From assembly GCA_947383695.1 (NCBI GenBank), contig OX376642.1, forward strand, positions 248,001-312,000: a DNA stretch of 64,000 nt, written 5' to 3'. The notes below the pieces were generated by a model. It made no database searches and was not told the DNA's origin. It saw only the letters and a list, made by a program, of their open reading frames with translations. The position numbers and the translations under genes were made by a program. This document shows, piece after piece, positions 1 to 8,587 of this stretch (position 1 is its first letter; each line of letters opens with the position of its first letter). Source of the DNA: Actinomycetes bacterium (GTDB lineage Bacteria; Actinomycetota; Actinomycetes; Nanopelagicales; Nanopelagicaceae).

Positions 1-60
1 GTAAAGTAAGTCTTTCGGGACGGTTTATCAAATGAGCGCGACGTTGACAGAAGGTGTTTT

Positions 61-83
61 TCTCCGATAGTGGAGATTTTTTT
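61..83 (+). terminator. Probable intrinsic terminator of an upstream gene
   Basis: A short hairpin, TCTCC / GGAGA with a 6-nt loop, runs directly into seven T residues. It probably ends a plus-strand gene lying left of the window. The stem is only 5 bp, so strength is uncertain. Confidence 0.5.
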
Positions 84-207
84 GGGTCCATATTTGGCCA
101 AACATTTACCCGTAATTGTTGCCATTTCATCTGGCTACTATGTTTTCTTCTGCGAGAAAAAGAAATCGCGTCATCGATCCCTCAATCTCTCAAGGTTTGG
201 TTGAGAG

Positions 208-858
208 ATGTCCTACTATTTTTCAATGACCATCCACCAGGAGAATTTTCCAGGACGGGAAAGCTCTCACGCTTTTATTGAGCCGACATTAGATGGCGAA
301 ACTCTGCCTGGAATCTCAGAGGGCGAGATCATCGTCATCAGATCCACCCGCAGAAAGAAAAATATCTCCGCATATCGCCAAGGTGGACGAATCGTTGTCT
401 CAATTCCCGCCCGTATGAGCAAGGCGGATGAGCGAGCGATGGTCCCCGAGATGGTTGCCAAGATCCGTGCCCAGGAGGCAGCGGCCACGATGAGCGAGGA
501 ACGGCTTTCCAGCAGGGTTGATGAGCTGCTGACCGAGCTCGCCCCTGAAATCTCTCTGCGTCCTTCCTCTATTAATTGGAGAGGAATGCGCGAGCGCTGG
601 GGCTCCTGCACCAGCACCGATCGAACAATCCGGATCTCAGACCGGCTGAAGGGGGCGCCCGACTATGTTCTGGATTATGTCCTCTTCCATGAGGCGATCC
701 ACCTCCAATTCTTTGACCATGGAGCTGAGTTCAAGGCGCTCCTGTCCCGATTCCCTCTTGAAGCCCAGGCTGAGGCGTATTTGAGCGGATATGAGGCGGC
801 CGAGAACGCTTTGACCGCCCCAGAAGCTCTTAAAAAACTTCTAAATAAAGGTGCGTAG
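208..858 (+). CDS. YgjP-like (DUF45) zinc metallopeptidase
   Basis: Cytosolic metalloprotein of the YgjP/DUF45 family (M48-like, SprT-related fold). The 216-residue product carries HEAIH at residues 161-165, which is the HExxH zinc/catalytic motif, with a third likely ligand His at 171 (DHGAEF). It also has the family block around residues 127-135 (MRERWGSCT). The physiological substrate of this family is not well known. The start is uncertain: ATG 208 has GAGAG almost touching it, and an internal ATG at 226 is equally possible; the first 40 residues look poorly conserved in character. The gene is followed by the DUF5679 gene in the same direction, a pairing that I recall from other actinobacteria. 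Confidence 0.85.
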   Translation: MSYYFSMTIHQENFPGRESSHAFIEPTLDGETLPGISEGEIIVIRSTRRKKNISAYRQGGRIVVSIPARMSKADERAMVPEMVAKIRAQEAAATMSEERLSSRVDELLTELAPEISLRPSSINWRGMRERWGSCTSTDRTIRISDRLKGAPDYVLDYVLFHEAIHLQFFDHGAEFKALLSRFPLEAQAEAYLSGYEAAENALTAPEALKKLLNKGA

Positions 859-960
859 TTAGGCTCATTTGAGCGTGTTGACGAGTAACCTCATACACGA
901 ACGCCTGCCCCACACGGGGAGCATCCCGACGGGATCGCAAGCGTCGATAGGAGGAAAAGA

Positions 961-1125
961 ATGACTGCAGAGACATACAAAGGTGACGCTTACTGCGTTA
1001 AGTGCAAAGAGAAGCGTGAATTCGAAGGAACTGTAAAGGTTTCTGACTCTGGTCGTCGCATGGCACAAGGCATCTGCCCAGTGTGTGGCACCAAGGTCAA
1101 TCGCATCCTTGGCAAAGCACAGTAA
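961..1125 (+). CDS. DUF5679 zinc-ribbon protein (54 aa)
   Basis: Very small protein beginning MTAETYKGDAYCVKCKEKRE, matching the DUF5679 family that is widespread in actinobacteria. Two CxxC knuckles at residues 12/15 and 39/42 should form a zinc ribbon. Translation is well supported by AGGAGG at 949-954, 6 nt before the ATG, and the gene is closed by a good terminator. Function is unknown; a zinc ribbon of this size could contact nucleic acid or a protein partner, but nothing in the sequence decides this. Confidence 0.9.
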   Translation: MTAETYKGDAYCVKCKEKREFEGTVKVSDSGRRMAQGICPVCGTKVNRILGKAQ

Positions 1126-1180
1126 TTAAATTTCGTTCCGCGTAAGTGAGCTCTCGTTCACTTGCGAACGTCTAGCGTTA

Positions 1181-1220
1181 CAAAAGGCCCTCGCACTATC
1201 CGGTGCGGGGGTCTTTTGCT
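1181..1220 (+). terminator. Intrinsic terminator after the DUF5679 gene
   Basis: The stem CCCTCGCAC / GTGCGGGGG with a TATCCG-type loop is followed by TCTTTTGCTTT. It closes the YgjP-DUF5679 unit. Confidence 0.8.
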
Positions 1221-1493
1221 TTGCCATTTAATTGAAAACCGAGCTATCAGATTCAGCAGACAGGCAATTCCACACCGAATTACTCCCGCTTCTTCTTTTT
1301 ATCCATCCACTATCCCTGATGGTTTTAATCTTCTCACTGGCTTCGGCGACTTAAGAGCCAGGATTCAGTTAACACCAAGAAGAGCAATCCTTTGGGTGTT
1401 TGGAACAACTCTCTCGGTAACTAAACACTCAACCGCTCCACAGATTTGGACACCCATTATCTGAGCTGCACTCGCCAACTCCATTGTTCGGGG
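1221..1493. other. Intergenic stretch without a recognisable gene
   Basis: Together with the terminator just before it, this is the only gene-free stretch over 300 bases in the window. Short open frames here have no ribosome-binding site or family resemblance. It must contain the promoter of the RRE/E1-like gene, but I could not identify convincing -35/-10 boxes. Confidence 0.5.
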
Positions 1494-2765
1494 ATGAGCA
1501 CATATACCGAGAATAAAGATGAAACACCCTTAGCGGAAACAGAAAGAGAAACAGAAACACAATCTCAAAAAGCAAGACGTAAATATGTTCGAGGCTCTCG
1601 ACCAGCACGGGTAACACGAATCTCCATTGAACAATCACACCTTGAGTCAGCAGCGCCATTAAAGCCCCGGCTAAAAAACGGAGTTCACTTGAGTGCACCA
1701 ATTGCAGAGGTTGAACAATCACTCATAATCGCAACAGCACATCGTGCGATCACAATTCATCATCCCGGTGCACGAGCGATCATTGCAAAGTTTGATGGCG
1801 AGCATTGCGCAGATGAGATTAGTGATGAGATCAATGCACCAGTAGAAGTTGTTGAAAATGTCATTACTCAATTGTTGAATGCGCAGTTGCTTGATGTAAC
1901 TAAGTCAAAGGTTCGGTTACACAATCGCTTTCATTCACCGATTGCGGAAAGAGCTGCCCATACAGAGGATCAAAGTAATGATGCTTCATATCGCCAACTG
2001 CAGCAGCGAATGGTTTCCGAGTTAAGTCAGACAACGTGGGTCGAGGGAGTTGTCGATGGTGGCGTGGAACTACTGTCATCTCGTCAGAATTTTGGCGTTG
2101 AGATCTACGGAAGCAACCGCGTAGCAACTCTTATTTATAACGCTTTATTGGCAAGTGGTGTGACTAACACCAGATTTTCGCTGACCTCTCGCAGAGGAAA
2201 TACCCCAATTGGGGATTCGGATTTGGGTACAGGAGTTTTGCGTACAACTGATTATGGATTGAACTATGTATCACGTTTAGAGGAGCTATCGCGAGAATGG
2301 TCGCTATTTCCAACTCCATCAAAGAATGTGAAGGGCAGCATTAAGGCGTTAATTCCCGAGCGGAATTTACGCATAGTTGTTGGTCGATATCCATCCGAAC
2401 TTGTTGATCAATTAATGCGCGATGGGATTGATCATCTATTTGTTGGAGAGATTGTTGGTGGGGCTGCGTTATGTGGCCCGCTAGTAATACCAGCGAAATC
2501 TCCTTGTAATAGTTGTGTGGAACTAGGAACCTCTGAGCGTTTTGGAATCGATCAGCTGCAACCTCTTGTTGGACATTGCGATGAACTTCCGGTTTCTGTC
2601 GGGTTTCAAGTTGCTGGTGTTGCTACCCATGCCGTCCTGCAATTTATTGATACAGGAACAAGTGAGTTCATCGGTTCGCAACTGACATTTGATTATCAAT
2701 CTCCGGTTCGTGGGGGAGTCACACGGTATGCGCGCCACCCCAAGTGTTCATGTCAATGGATGTGA
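1494..2765 (+). CDS. RRE/E1-like protein (TOMM leader-binding / ocin-ThiF type)
   Basis: 423-residue protein resembling the partner proteins of YcaO cyclodehydratases, often annotated as TOMM precursor leader peptide-binding protein. A winged-helix, PqqD/RRE-like segment lies at about residues 75-140 (with GARAIIAKFDG), followed by a ThiF/E1-like Rossmann half. The nucleotide-binding loop is degenerate (VEIYGSNRVA rather than GxGxxG), which fits a non-adenylating scaffold. Near the C-terminus PCNSC and CSCQWM supply four Cys, a likely structural zinc site. I chose ATG 1494; an in-frame ATG at 1446 would add 16 unlikely residues, and neither has a strong Shine-Dalgarno. No YcaO gene or obvious peptide precursor is in the window. 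It lies just before pilin-like genes. Confidence 0.7.
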   Translation: MSTYTENKDETPLAETERETETQSQKARRKYVRGSRPARVTRISIEQSHLESAAPLKPRLKNGVHLSAPIAEVEQSLIIATAHRAITIHHPGARAIIAKFDGEHCADEISDEINAPVEVVENVITQLLNAQLLDVTKSKVRLHNRFHSPIAERAAHTEDQSNDASYRQLQQRMVSELSQTTWVEGVVDGGVELLSSRQNFGVEIYGSNRVATLIYNALLASGVTNTRFSLTSRRGNTPIGDSDLGTGVLRTTDYGLNYVSRLEELSREWSLFPTPSKNVKGSIKALIPERNLRIVVGRYPSELVDQLMRDGIDHLFVGEIVGGAALCGPLVIPAKSPCNSCVELGTSERFGIDQLQPLVGHCDELPVSVGFQVAGVATHAVLQFIDTGTSEFIGSQLTFDYQSPVRGGVTRYARHPKCSCQWM

Positions 2766-2868
2766 ATGTGCAGTATCCACAAGACCGCAATGGGTGCAAT
2801 TAATTGGAGGGTAGCGGATTACTTTTCACATCAATTTAGTTTTATCCACAATCACAGAAAGAGGAAAT

Positions 2869-3102
2869 ATGAAAAAAGTAATGGAACGTGCATTTTCAGC
2901 CGAGATCGCTCTTCGACAAAAACTAATCACGATGCAAGATTCATTCTTTGCTCGTCTTAAGGATGATCGCGGAGATGTGCCTGGTTGGGTACTTGTTGTA
3001 TTGATGACGACCGGCTTAGTAACAGCAATTTGGACTATTGCTGCTCCTCGACTAACTGCGATTCTTAAGAACTCTCTGGATTCAATGAATGGGATTCGTT
3101 AG
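2869..3102 (+). CDS. Flp-pilin-like small membrane protein
   Basis: 77 residues: a charged N-terminal part of about 36 residues, then a single hydrophobic helix from about residue 39 (VPGWVLVVLMTTGLVTAIWT) and a short tail. This is the layout of Flp/Tad pilin-like proteins of actinobacteria, where a charged cytoplasmic leader precedes one transmembrane helix. AGAGGAAAT just before the ATG is a fair ribosome-binding site. Its stop is immediately followed by the ATG of the next TadE-like gene, so the two are translationally coupled. Assignment rests on architecture and neighbours, not on a diagnostic motif. Confidence 0.6.
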   Translation: MKKVMERAFSAEIALRQKLITMQDSFFARLKDDRGDVPGWVLVVLMTTGLVTAIWTIAAPRLTAILKNSLDSMNGIR

Positions 3103-3462
3103 ATGTTTGCCCGCCTTCGAAAACACCTAAAGCGTGAGGATGGCAATGTTGAAAGCGCCTTAGTCATCATTCCTTTAATGATTCTCTTTTTAATTGGCGC
3201 TCAGATCATTGCTGCAACAAACATGCGAAACGCCGATTTAGCAATGGCTCAAGGCGATGCAGCAGCACGTGCGATCTCTCAAGAGTTTCACCCTGATGAT
3301 GAAATTGTTGAGATAGGTGGAAGAGTTGAAAAGATCCGCGTTTTGGTAACCCATCGCTCTCACACAGTTCCGCAATTAGTTCCGGGGTTGATTGAACTAA
3401 TGGGAGGCGCACCTGTCACCGATGTAGTTGGCGTTGCTGTTGTTGAGCCCATTAATAAATGA
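3103..3462 (+). CDS. TadE-like pseudopilin
   Basis: 119 residues starting with a basic stretch (RLRKHLKREDGN) followed by VESALVIIPLMILFLIGAQI, the E-containing hydrophobic helix typical of TadE/TadF pseudopilins, where Glu follows the prepilin-peptidase cleavage region. The rest would be extracytoplasmic. It begins directly after the stop codon of the Flp-like gene and is followed 27 bp later by another TadE-like gene. No prepilin peptidase or Tad ATPase gene is in the window. Confidence 0.7.
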   Translation: MFARLRKHLKREDGNVESALVIIPLMILFLIGAQIIAATNMRNADLAMAQGDAAARAISQEFHPDDEIVEIGGRVEKIRVLVTHRSHTVPQLVPGLIELMGGAPVTDVVGVAVVEPINK

Positions 3463-3489
3463 GGGCCAAGAATCTAGAGGGCAATTGAA

Positions 3490-3927
3490 ATGAATTGGAA
3501 AGTTACAAGGTTGGGCTCTCGCCTGAGAGCATGTTTTTCTCAAGAAGATGGTGGAGCAATAGTTGAGTTTGTTGCCCTCGCAATACCGCTATTTATTCCG
3601 ATCTTTATCTATCTCAATAGCTTCTCATCCGTCAGTGCTAATGAGCAGATAGCACGTTCAATGGCTCGTGAAGTATTAAGAGTGTATGTAATCAGCGAAA
3701 ATGATGGTGCAGCACAGGAGATTTCGGGCAGGGCAGCACAGTTGTTAGCGAGGCAATGGAAGTTAAGCGATACAGAGGTTGCTTCCTTGCGCACAACAAT
3801 GGATTGCTCTCACTTTCCATGTTTGACGGCCAATGGTCGAATCAAACTAACCCTTTCCTTTATTGATGATGAAACACAACGAAAGGTTTCAGCAAGTGCG
3901 CAAGAGCATCTCAGTCCGTGGCTGTAA
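3490..3927 (+). CDS. TadE-like membrane protein
   Basis: 145 residues with the TadE-type start: a basic segment, then QEDGGAIVEFVALAIPLFIP, an acidic-residue-containing hydrophobic helix at about residues 18-42. The outer part contains two Cys (CSHFPC) that could form a disulphide. TadE-like proteins act as minor pilins or assembly factors of Flp pili. It is the third member of a same-strand run of four small membrane proteins, so co-transcription is likely. Confidence 0.65.
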   Translation: MNWKVTRLGSRLRACFSQEDGGAIVEFVALAIPLFIPIFIYLNSFSSVSANEQIARSMAREVLRVYVISENDGAAQEISGRAAQLLARQWKLSDTEVASLRTTMDCSHFPCLTANGRIKLTLSFIDDETQRKVSASAQEHLSPWL

Positions 3928-3949
3928 ATCACATGGACAAATAAGAATA

Positions 3950-4486
3950 ATGCTAAGGAGGAGATTGAATTCTGAACGGGGATCAATCTCCGTCGTAGTT
4001 ATCGGTCTCTTTGTGATCACCGTGGCTTCCCTTATGGTGATGACAGATGTTTCCGCGCTTATTGTTGCAAAGCGCTCATTGGTTCAAGCCACCGAGGCGG
4101 CGGCACAACGCGGTGTTCACACCCTTGATAAGAGCGAGTATTACCAGGGTAAAGGAAATATGTTCACTGCACCTCTAGCTATTGCAACGCAGCGGGAACA
4201 TCCAACAGTTCCAATCGATTGTTCCCGAGGAGGTGTAGAAGTTCTCTTGGAACTTAACTCTTGGAGCAATGATGAAAGCGATATGAAGTGGCGGCAGTTA
4301 AAGGGAGTTCAACTCACTAGCTTTTCCTGTGATGGTGCTTCACTAGAAATCAGTACACGTTCCGAGATGAAACTTCCCTTCAAAGTTCCATTTACGACTA
4401 CAGATTCAGTTTTCCTGACAGCAACCGCTGGCACCACAAACAAGGTTCAAGAGGGTTTCTATTTGTTTGGCATTAGGCTTCATTAA
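3950..4486 (+). CDS. TadG-like / putative Flp pilus-assembly protein
   Basis: 178 residues beginning MLRRRLNSERGSISVVVIGLFV: short basic N-terminus, an ERGS motif and one transmembrane helix, as in the TadG/putative Flp pilus-assembly N-terminal domain (DUF4244/Rv3654c-like group of actinobacteria). The motif RSLVQATEAAAQRG follows the helix, as in many TadG-like proteins. I place the start at ATG 3950 because the longer frame from 3863 would overlap the previous gene by 65 bp and has no signal. It ends the pilin-like cluster; prfB follows 61 bp later. Confidence 0.65.
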   Translation: MLRRRLNSERGSISVVVIGLFVITVASLMVMTDVSALIVAKRSLVQATEAAAQRGVHTLDKSEYYQGKGNMFTAPLAIATQREHPTVPIDCSRGGVEVLLELNSWSNDESDMKWRQLKGVQLTSFSCDGASLEISTRSEMKLPFKVPFTTTDSVFLTATAGTTNKVQEGFYLFGIRLH

Positions 4487-4547
4487 ATATTGAGTACAGA
4501 ATATTGAGGCGTTCGCCTGCCCTTGCTGAGTTGGCTATCCTTATCCC

Positions 4548-5642
4548 ATGGCCGCACGCGAGTATCAATTAGAGATAGATGCGATTGATGCGACCCTTGT
4601 TTCAATTGAAAAGGTTTTAGATCTACCAAAGCTGCGTAAGCAAGCAGATGAGCTTGAGGTAGAGGCAGGCGTTCCTAATCTTTGGGATGACCCAGAGGCG
4701 GCACAAAAGATCACGAGCCGTTTGTCTCAAGTTCAATCAGAGATTGCAAAGTTATCAGGGCTTCGCCAACGTGTTGAAGATTTGCCGATCCTCTTTGAGT
4801 TAGCAGCAGGAGAGCCAGGCGGAATTGATGACGCTGAGAAAGAGTTGGATGCGGTTAAGAAATCTGTCAGCGAGTTAGAGGTTCAAACTCTTTTGAATGG
4901 TGAGTACGACGATCGCGATGCATTGATCACTATTCGCTCCGAAGCAGGTGGTGTAGAAGCAGCTGACTGGGCTGAAATGATTATGCGAATGTATTTGCGT
5001 TACTGCGAGCGTCACTCATTTAAGGTTGATGTGCTTGAAACATCGTATGCAGAAGAAGCGGGAATCAAATCAACAACCTTTAAAGTTTCCGCACCATATG
5101 CCTACGGAACATTGTCTGTTGAGCAAGGCACACACCGTTTAGTTCGCATCTCTCCATTTGATAGCCAGAGCCGACGCCATACATCATTTGCTGGTGTTGA
5201 AGTAGTTCCTGTTGTTGAACAAAGTGATCACATTGAGATTGATGAAAAAGAGATTCGCGTTGATGTGTATCGCTCTTCAGGTCCTGGTGGCCAGGGAGTT
5301 AATACAACCGACTCTGCTGTGCGATTAACCCATATTCCCACTGGGATTGTGGTCTCCTGCCAGAATGAACGTTCTCAGATTCAAAACAAGGCAACAGCTA
5401 TGGCTGTATTGCAATCAAAGCTTTTAGAACGCCGTCGCCAAGAAGAGCAGGCAAAGATCAATGCGCTCAAGGGTGATAACTCAGGTTCGTGGGGAAATCA
5501 GATGCGCTCTTATGTATTAGCGCCGTATCAAATGGTGAAGGATTTGCGCACCGATTATGAAACAGGAAATACATCTGCGGTGTTGAACGGTGAAATTGAT
5601 GAATTTATCGAAGCCGGAATTCGCTGGCGCCGTAGTTCGTAA
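4548..5642 (+). CDS. prfB: Peptide chain release factor 2 (RF2)
   Basis: Class I release factor for UGA and UAA, acting on the ribosome with RF3-like GTPases where present. The 364 residues include the stop-codon-reading tripeptide SPF at 202-204 and the catalytic GGQ at 247-249 ([10 protein letters not shown]), whose Gln is the usual PrmC methylation target. The reading frame is continuous from ATG to stop, so there is no programmed +1 frameshift of the kind known from E. coli prfB. ATG 4548 lies just behind TATCCTTATCCC, which resembles a -10 box, so the transcript may be leaderless. ftsE follows. Confidence 0.97.
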   Translation: MAAREYQLEIDAIDATLVSIEKVLDLPKLRKQADELEVEAGVPNLWDDPEAAQKITSRLSQVQSEIAKLSGLRQRVEDLPILFELAAGEPGGIDDAEKELDAVKKSVSELEVQTLLNGEYDDRDALITIRSEAGGVEAADWAEMIMRMYLRYCERHSFKVDVLETSYAEEAGIKSTTFKVSAPYAYGTLSVEQGTHRLVRISPFDSQSRRHTSFAGVEVVPVVEQSDHIEIDEKEIRVDVYRSSGPGGQGVNTTDSAVRLTHIPTGIVVSCQNERSQIQNKATAMAVLQSKLLERRRQEEQAKINALKGDNSGSWGNQMRSYVLAPYQMVKDLRTDYETGNTSAVLNGEIDEFIEAGIRWRRSS

Positions 5643-5794
5643 TTCCTGAGAAACATGGTAATTCGAGGAATCTCACACTTTCTTCAGGCTCAAACTCGCG
5701 TTAGATCCGAGTATTTCCGCCTGACTTCCTTAAACTAAGCGCAGGTCGAAGGTGGTTCCCCGAACTCCACCCCGCAGATGCAATGGGAGATTTA

Positions 5795-6484
5795 ATGATT
5801 CGCTTCGAGAATGTCACCAAGATTTATCCAGGTCAGGAGCGCCCAGCTCTTGATTCTGTAAATCTTGAAATCGTAAAGGGCGAGTTTGTCTTCCTTGTCG
5901 GTCTTTCAGGTTCAGGTAAGTCAACCTTCTTGCGCCTTGTTCTTCGCGAAGAGCGTCCAACCTCTGGTGCGATCCATGTTGCTGGAAAAGATCTTGGAAC
6001 GCTCTCAAAGCACAAGGTTCCTGAGCTTCGACGTTCAGTAGGAACTGTTTTCCAGGATTTCCGTTTGCTACCAAACAAAACAATTTCTGAAAATGTTGCC
6101 TTTACTTTGCATGTTTTGGGGTACTCGCAAAAAGAGATTAACCGCGAAGTTCCTGAAGTTCTTGAACTAGTTGGTTTGGAAGATAAGGGCGATCGTTTGC
6201 CATCAGAGATTTCAGGTGGAGAGCAGCAGCGTGTAGCGATTGCTCGCGCATATGTAAGCCGCCCACCAATTCTTATCGCTGATGAGCCAACAGGAAACCT
6301 TGACCCAGCAACATCTGTGGGAATCATGAAGTTGCTTGATCGCATTAACCGCGAGGGCACAACAGTTTTGATGGCTACACACGATGCAGGCATCGTGGAT
6401 CAGATGCGCAAGCGCGTTATCGAGCTCGATGGTGGACATGTAATCCGCGATCAGGTTCGTGGTGTTTACGGGTACACGGGTTAA
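5795..6484 (+). CDS. ftsE: Cell division ATP-binding protein FtsE
   Basis: ATPase half of FtsEX, which couples cytokinesis to activation of peptidoglycan hydrolases at the inner face of the membrane. In this 229-residue form Walker A (GLSGSGKST) is at 36-44, the ABC signature (SGGEQQR) at 140-146 and Walker B (ILIADEP) at about 159-165. I prefer ATG 5795 to ATG 5783 because GGGAG sits 6 nt upstream of 5795. ftsX follows after 17 bp, and prfB upstream is a common neighbour in actinobacteria. Confidence 0.95.
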   Translation: MIRFENVTKIYPGQERPALDSVNLEIVKGEFVFLVGLSGSGKSTFLRLVLREERPTSGAIHVAGKDLGTLSKHKVPELRRSVGTVFQDFRLLPNKTISENVAFTLHVLGYSQKEINREVPEVLELVGLEDKGDRLPSEISGGEQQRVAIARAYVSRPPILIADEPTGNLDPATSVGIMKLLDRINREGTTVLMATHDAGIVDQMRKRVIELDGGHVIRDQVRGVYGYTG

Positions 6485-6501
6485 GGGCGGGGAGAGAGAA
6501 C

Positions 6502-7404
6502 ATGCGCGCACGGTTTCTTCTAAGTGAGGTCCGAATTGGCCTTCGTCGTAACTTAACTATGACCTTTGCTGTTGTTGTGACCACAGCGATTTCACTGTCA
6601 TTGCTTGGTATAGGCCTTCTTTCAAATGCTCAAGTAGGAGCGATGAAGGATTATTGGTATGACAAGATCGAAGTTTCAGTATTTTTGTGTGGAAATCTCT
6701 CAGACTCTCCATCATGTGCAGCAGGTGCTGTAACCGCTGATCAGCGTTTGGCGATTCAGCAGGATCTACAAGAGATGACAGTGGTCGATAGCGTTTTCTA
6801 TGAATCACAATCACAAGCATTTGTTCGCTTCCAGGAACGTTTCAAAGATTCAGCGATTGCACAAAATGTGACAGCAGATCAGCTTCCAGAGTCATTCCGC
6901 GTAAAGCTGAAGGATCCAGAGCAGTTCTCGGTAATTGTTAGTGCATTTAGCGGTCGCCCTGGTGTTGATGTGGTTCAAGATCAACGTGCGATTCTTGAAA
7001 AGTTCTTTAAGTTATTGGCGGTTCTTCGAAATGGTGCGCTAGCTGTTGGCTTGGCATCTGTTTTAACTGCTGCGCTCTTGATTTCAAACACCTTGCGTAT
7101 TGCGGCATTTAACCGTCGCCGTGAAACAGGTGTGATGAAACTTGTAGGCGCATCATCATGGTCGATCCAACTTCCATTCTTGCTCGAAGGTGTTATCTCA
7201 GCTGTAATCGGTTGGGGATTAGCAACTGGATTGCTTGCAGGATTGAAGAGCGTGGTTGATTCACGTGTTGCTCCGCTTCTGTCCTTTACTAACTTCTTTG
7301 GGTGGCGTGAAGTCTGGGTTTCATCGGCGTACTTGCTAGCCACAGGCTTGGTTGTTTCAATCCTGGCTTCAGTGATTACGCTGCGCCGTTACCTTAAGGT
7401 TTAA
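6502..7404 (+). CDS. ftsX: Cell division protein FtsX
   Basis: Membrane partner of FtsE, 300 residues with the FtsX topology: a short cytoplasmic N-terminus, a first transmembrane helix at about 20-42, a long extracytoplasmic domain (about 43-170) and three more helices in the C-terminal half. The outer domain has a Cys pair (CGNLSDSPSC) that could be disulphide-linked. GGGGAGAGAGA upstream is the ribosome-binding site. smpB follows after 28 bp, giving the usual actinobacterial order ftsE-ftsX-smpB. Confidence 0.95.
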   Translation: MRARFLLSEVRIGLRRNLTMTFAVVVTTAISLSLLGIGLLSNAQVGAMKDYWYDKIEVSVFLCGNLSDSPSCAAGAVTADQRLAIQQDLQEMTVVDSVFYESQSQAFVRFQERFKDSAIAQNVTADQLPESFRVKLKDPEQFSVIVSAFSGRPGVDVVQDQRAILEKFFKLLAVLRNGALAVGLASVLTAALLISNTLRIAAFNRRRETGVMKLVGASSWSIQLPFLLEGVISAVIGWGLATGLLAGLKSVVDSRVAPLLSFTNFFGWREVWVSSAYLLATGLVVSILASVITLRRYLKV

Positions 7405-7432
7405 TTAACCTACTTAGAGGCGGTGATGCGGC

Positions 7433-7936
7433 ATGGTTAAAGAGATAGGCCGCAAGGTCATTGCTCAAAACAAGAAGGCTCGTCATGATTACTCAATCGC
7501 AGATGTGATTGAGTGCGGTTTGGTGTTGACCGGTACTGAAGTTAAATCACTTCGCGCAGGACGAGCATCCCTTATCGATGGTTTTGCCATGGTCAACAAT
7601 GGCGAACTGTGGTTGATGGGTGTTCACATTCCTGAATACACCGAGGGAACGTGGACAAACCACACTCCTCGTCGTGATCGCAAACTTCTTGTTCACAAAC
7701 AAGAGCTGAACAAGTTAATTGGAAAGCTCAAGGATTCTGGAACAACTTTGGTTCCCTTGCAGTTGTATTTCAAGGATGGAAAAGCCAAGGTCGAAATCGC
7801 AGTTGCCAAGGGTAAGAAGGCCCATGACAAGCGTGAAGCGATCAAGGAACGCGAGGCAGATCGTGAAGTCTCACGTGTTGTTTCACGCGCATTGAGCGGT
7901 AAGGCCTCACGCGCTGCCTCAAAATACGAGGATTAA
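7433..7936 (+). CDS. smpB: tmRNA-binding protein SmpB
   Basis: Small OB-fold protein that binds the tRNA-like domain of tmRNA and delivers it to stalled ribosomes. 167 residues; hallmarks include [11 protein letters not shown] near the N-terminus, [10 protein letters not shown] at about 32-41 and the basic C-terminal tail ([14 protein letters not shown]) that reaches into the empty mRNA channel. The Ser/Ala/Arg-rich end after residue 145 is a slightly long tail. It lies directly upstream of its RNA partner ssrA. Confidence 0.96.
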   Translation: MVKEIGRKVIAQNKKARHDYSIADVIECGLVLTGTEVKSLRAGRASLIDGFAMVNNGELWLMGVHIPEYTEGTWTNHTPRRDRKLLVHKQELNKLIGKLKDSGTTLVPLQLYFKDGKAKVEIAVAKGKKAHDKREAIKEREADREVSRVVSRALSGKASRAASKYED

Positions 7937-7970
7937 CACCTTCTCTCTTTTCTGATTTACACTTACTTCA

Positions 7971-8016
7971 CCGCCGCTTCGTTACCTCAATTTTTGAGGC
8001 ACACTGGCGACGGCGC
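7971..8016 (+). terminator. Nested hairpin between smpB and ssrA
   Basis: CGCCG pairs with CGGCG at the outside, and CCTCA pairs with TGAGG inside. There is no T-tract, so it may be a weak terminator or a processing structure rather than a standard intrinsic terminator. Confidence 0.4.
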
Positions 8017-8022
8017 AGAAAA

Positions 8023-8051
8023 TTGACAATTAAATAGGGGATAAGAAATAC
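8023..8051 (+). promoter_or_regulatory. Putative ssrA promoter
   Basis: A perfect -35 hexamer TTGACA is at 8023-8028. The -10 is less clear: AAATAC at 8046-8051 lies at 17-nt spacing. The mature tmRNA starts about 45 nt further on, so either a 5' precursor is trimmed or the true -10 lies elsewhere. Confidence 0.45.
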
Positions 8052-8096
8052 GTTTCTTTTTCTCCAAGTTGTAAGTGTGAAAGCACTTTAAATCTT

Positions 8097-8466
8097 GGGG
8101 GTGAACGGTCTCGACTTTGGATGTTGAGGCAGGGGAAGCGGGCCGAGGAAGCCGGAATGATCTCGTTAACCAATAATCCGTGCAAAAAAATAACTGCAGA
8201 CGTTAAATCGTCTGATTACACACTAGCTGCATAAGCTACTGTGAATCCGTTAGCCCAGGTGCCGCTCTCGACCTGGGATCTAGCGTCGACTAGGGGGCTT
8301 TTCACTTCATTGGTGTTGCAGACGATGAAGGAGAACAGTTTTGCAACTGAGTCTGTCGATGAAATGTGTGTAAAAACATCGGGACTGAGAAAGCGATAGT
8401 CACACTACGCCCGTAGAAGCCCTGTTTGAATACCGAAGGACCCGGGTTCGATTCCCGGCACCTCCA
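8097..8466 (+). ncRNA. ssrA: Transfer-messenger RNA (tmRNA)
   Basis: One-piece tmRNA. The 5' end GGGGGTG (8097-8103) pairs with CACCTCC (8459-8465) as the acceptor stem, followed by the discriminator A at 8466; CCA is not encoded. The 3' T-arm is the classical GACCCGGGTTCGATTCCCGG. The 5' sequence GGTGAACGGTCTCGAC is the conserved D-loop side. The tag reading frame starts at the resume codon GCA 8196 and ends TAA 8232-8234, encoding ADVKSSDYTLAA, a 12-residue degron with the canonical LAA end. It follows smpB, its protein partner. Confidence 0.96.
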
Positions 8467-8587
8467 CAACGAATGAGGAGTATGAAAGTGCTTGCATTGT
8501 CATACATCCGAATGAGGCGTGGTGGTTGAGCGCTTTAGCGCAAAACCTCCACAACGTTTGAAAAGTTGAACCTATCGGCTCTACCTT

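Noticed and set aside
4548-5642. Programmed frameshift in prfB
   Set aside because: One uninterrupted frame covers the whole RF2 with no early in-frame UGA.
8097-8466. Two-piece (permuted) tmRNA
   Set aside because: Both acceptor-stem halves are at the ends of one continuous gene in the ordinary order.
8482-8529. 15-codon frame (MKVLALSYIRMRRGG) just after tmRNA
   Set aside because: GAGGAG ends 1 nt before the ATG, too close for efficient initiation, and much of the segment is a hairpin; not supported as a gene.
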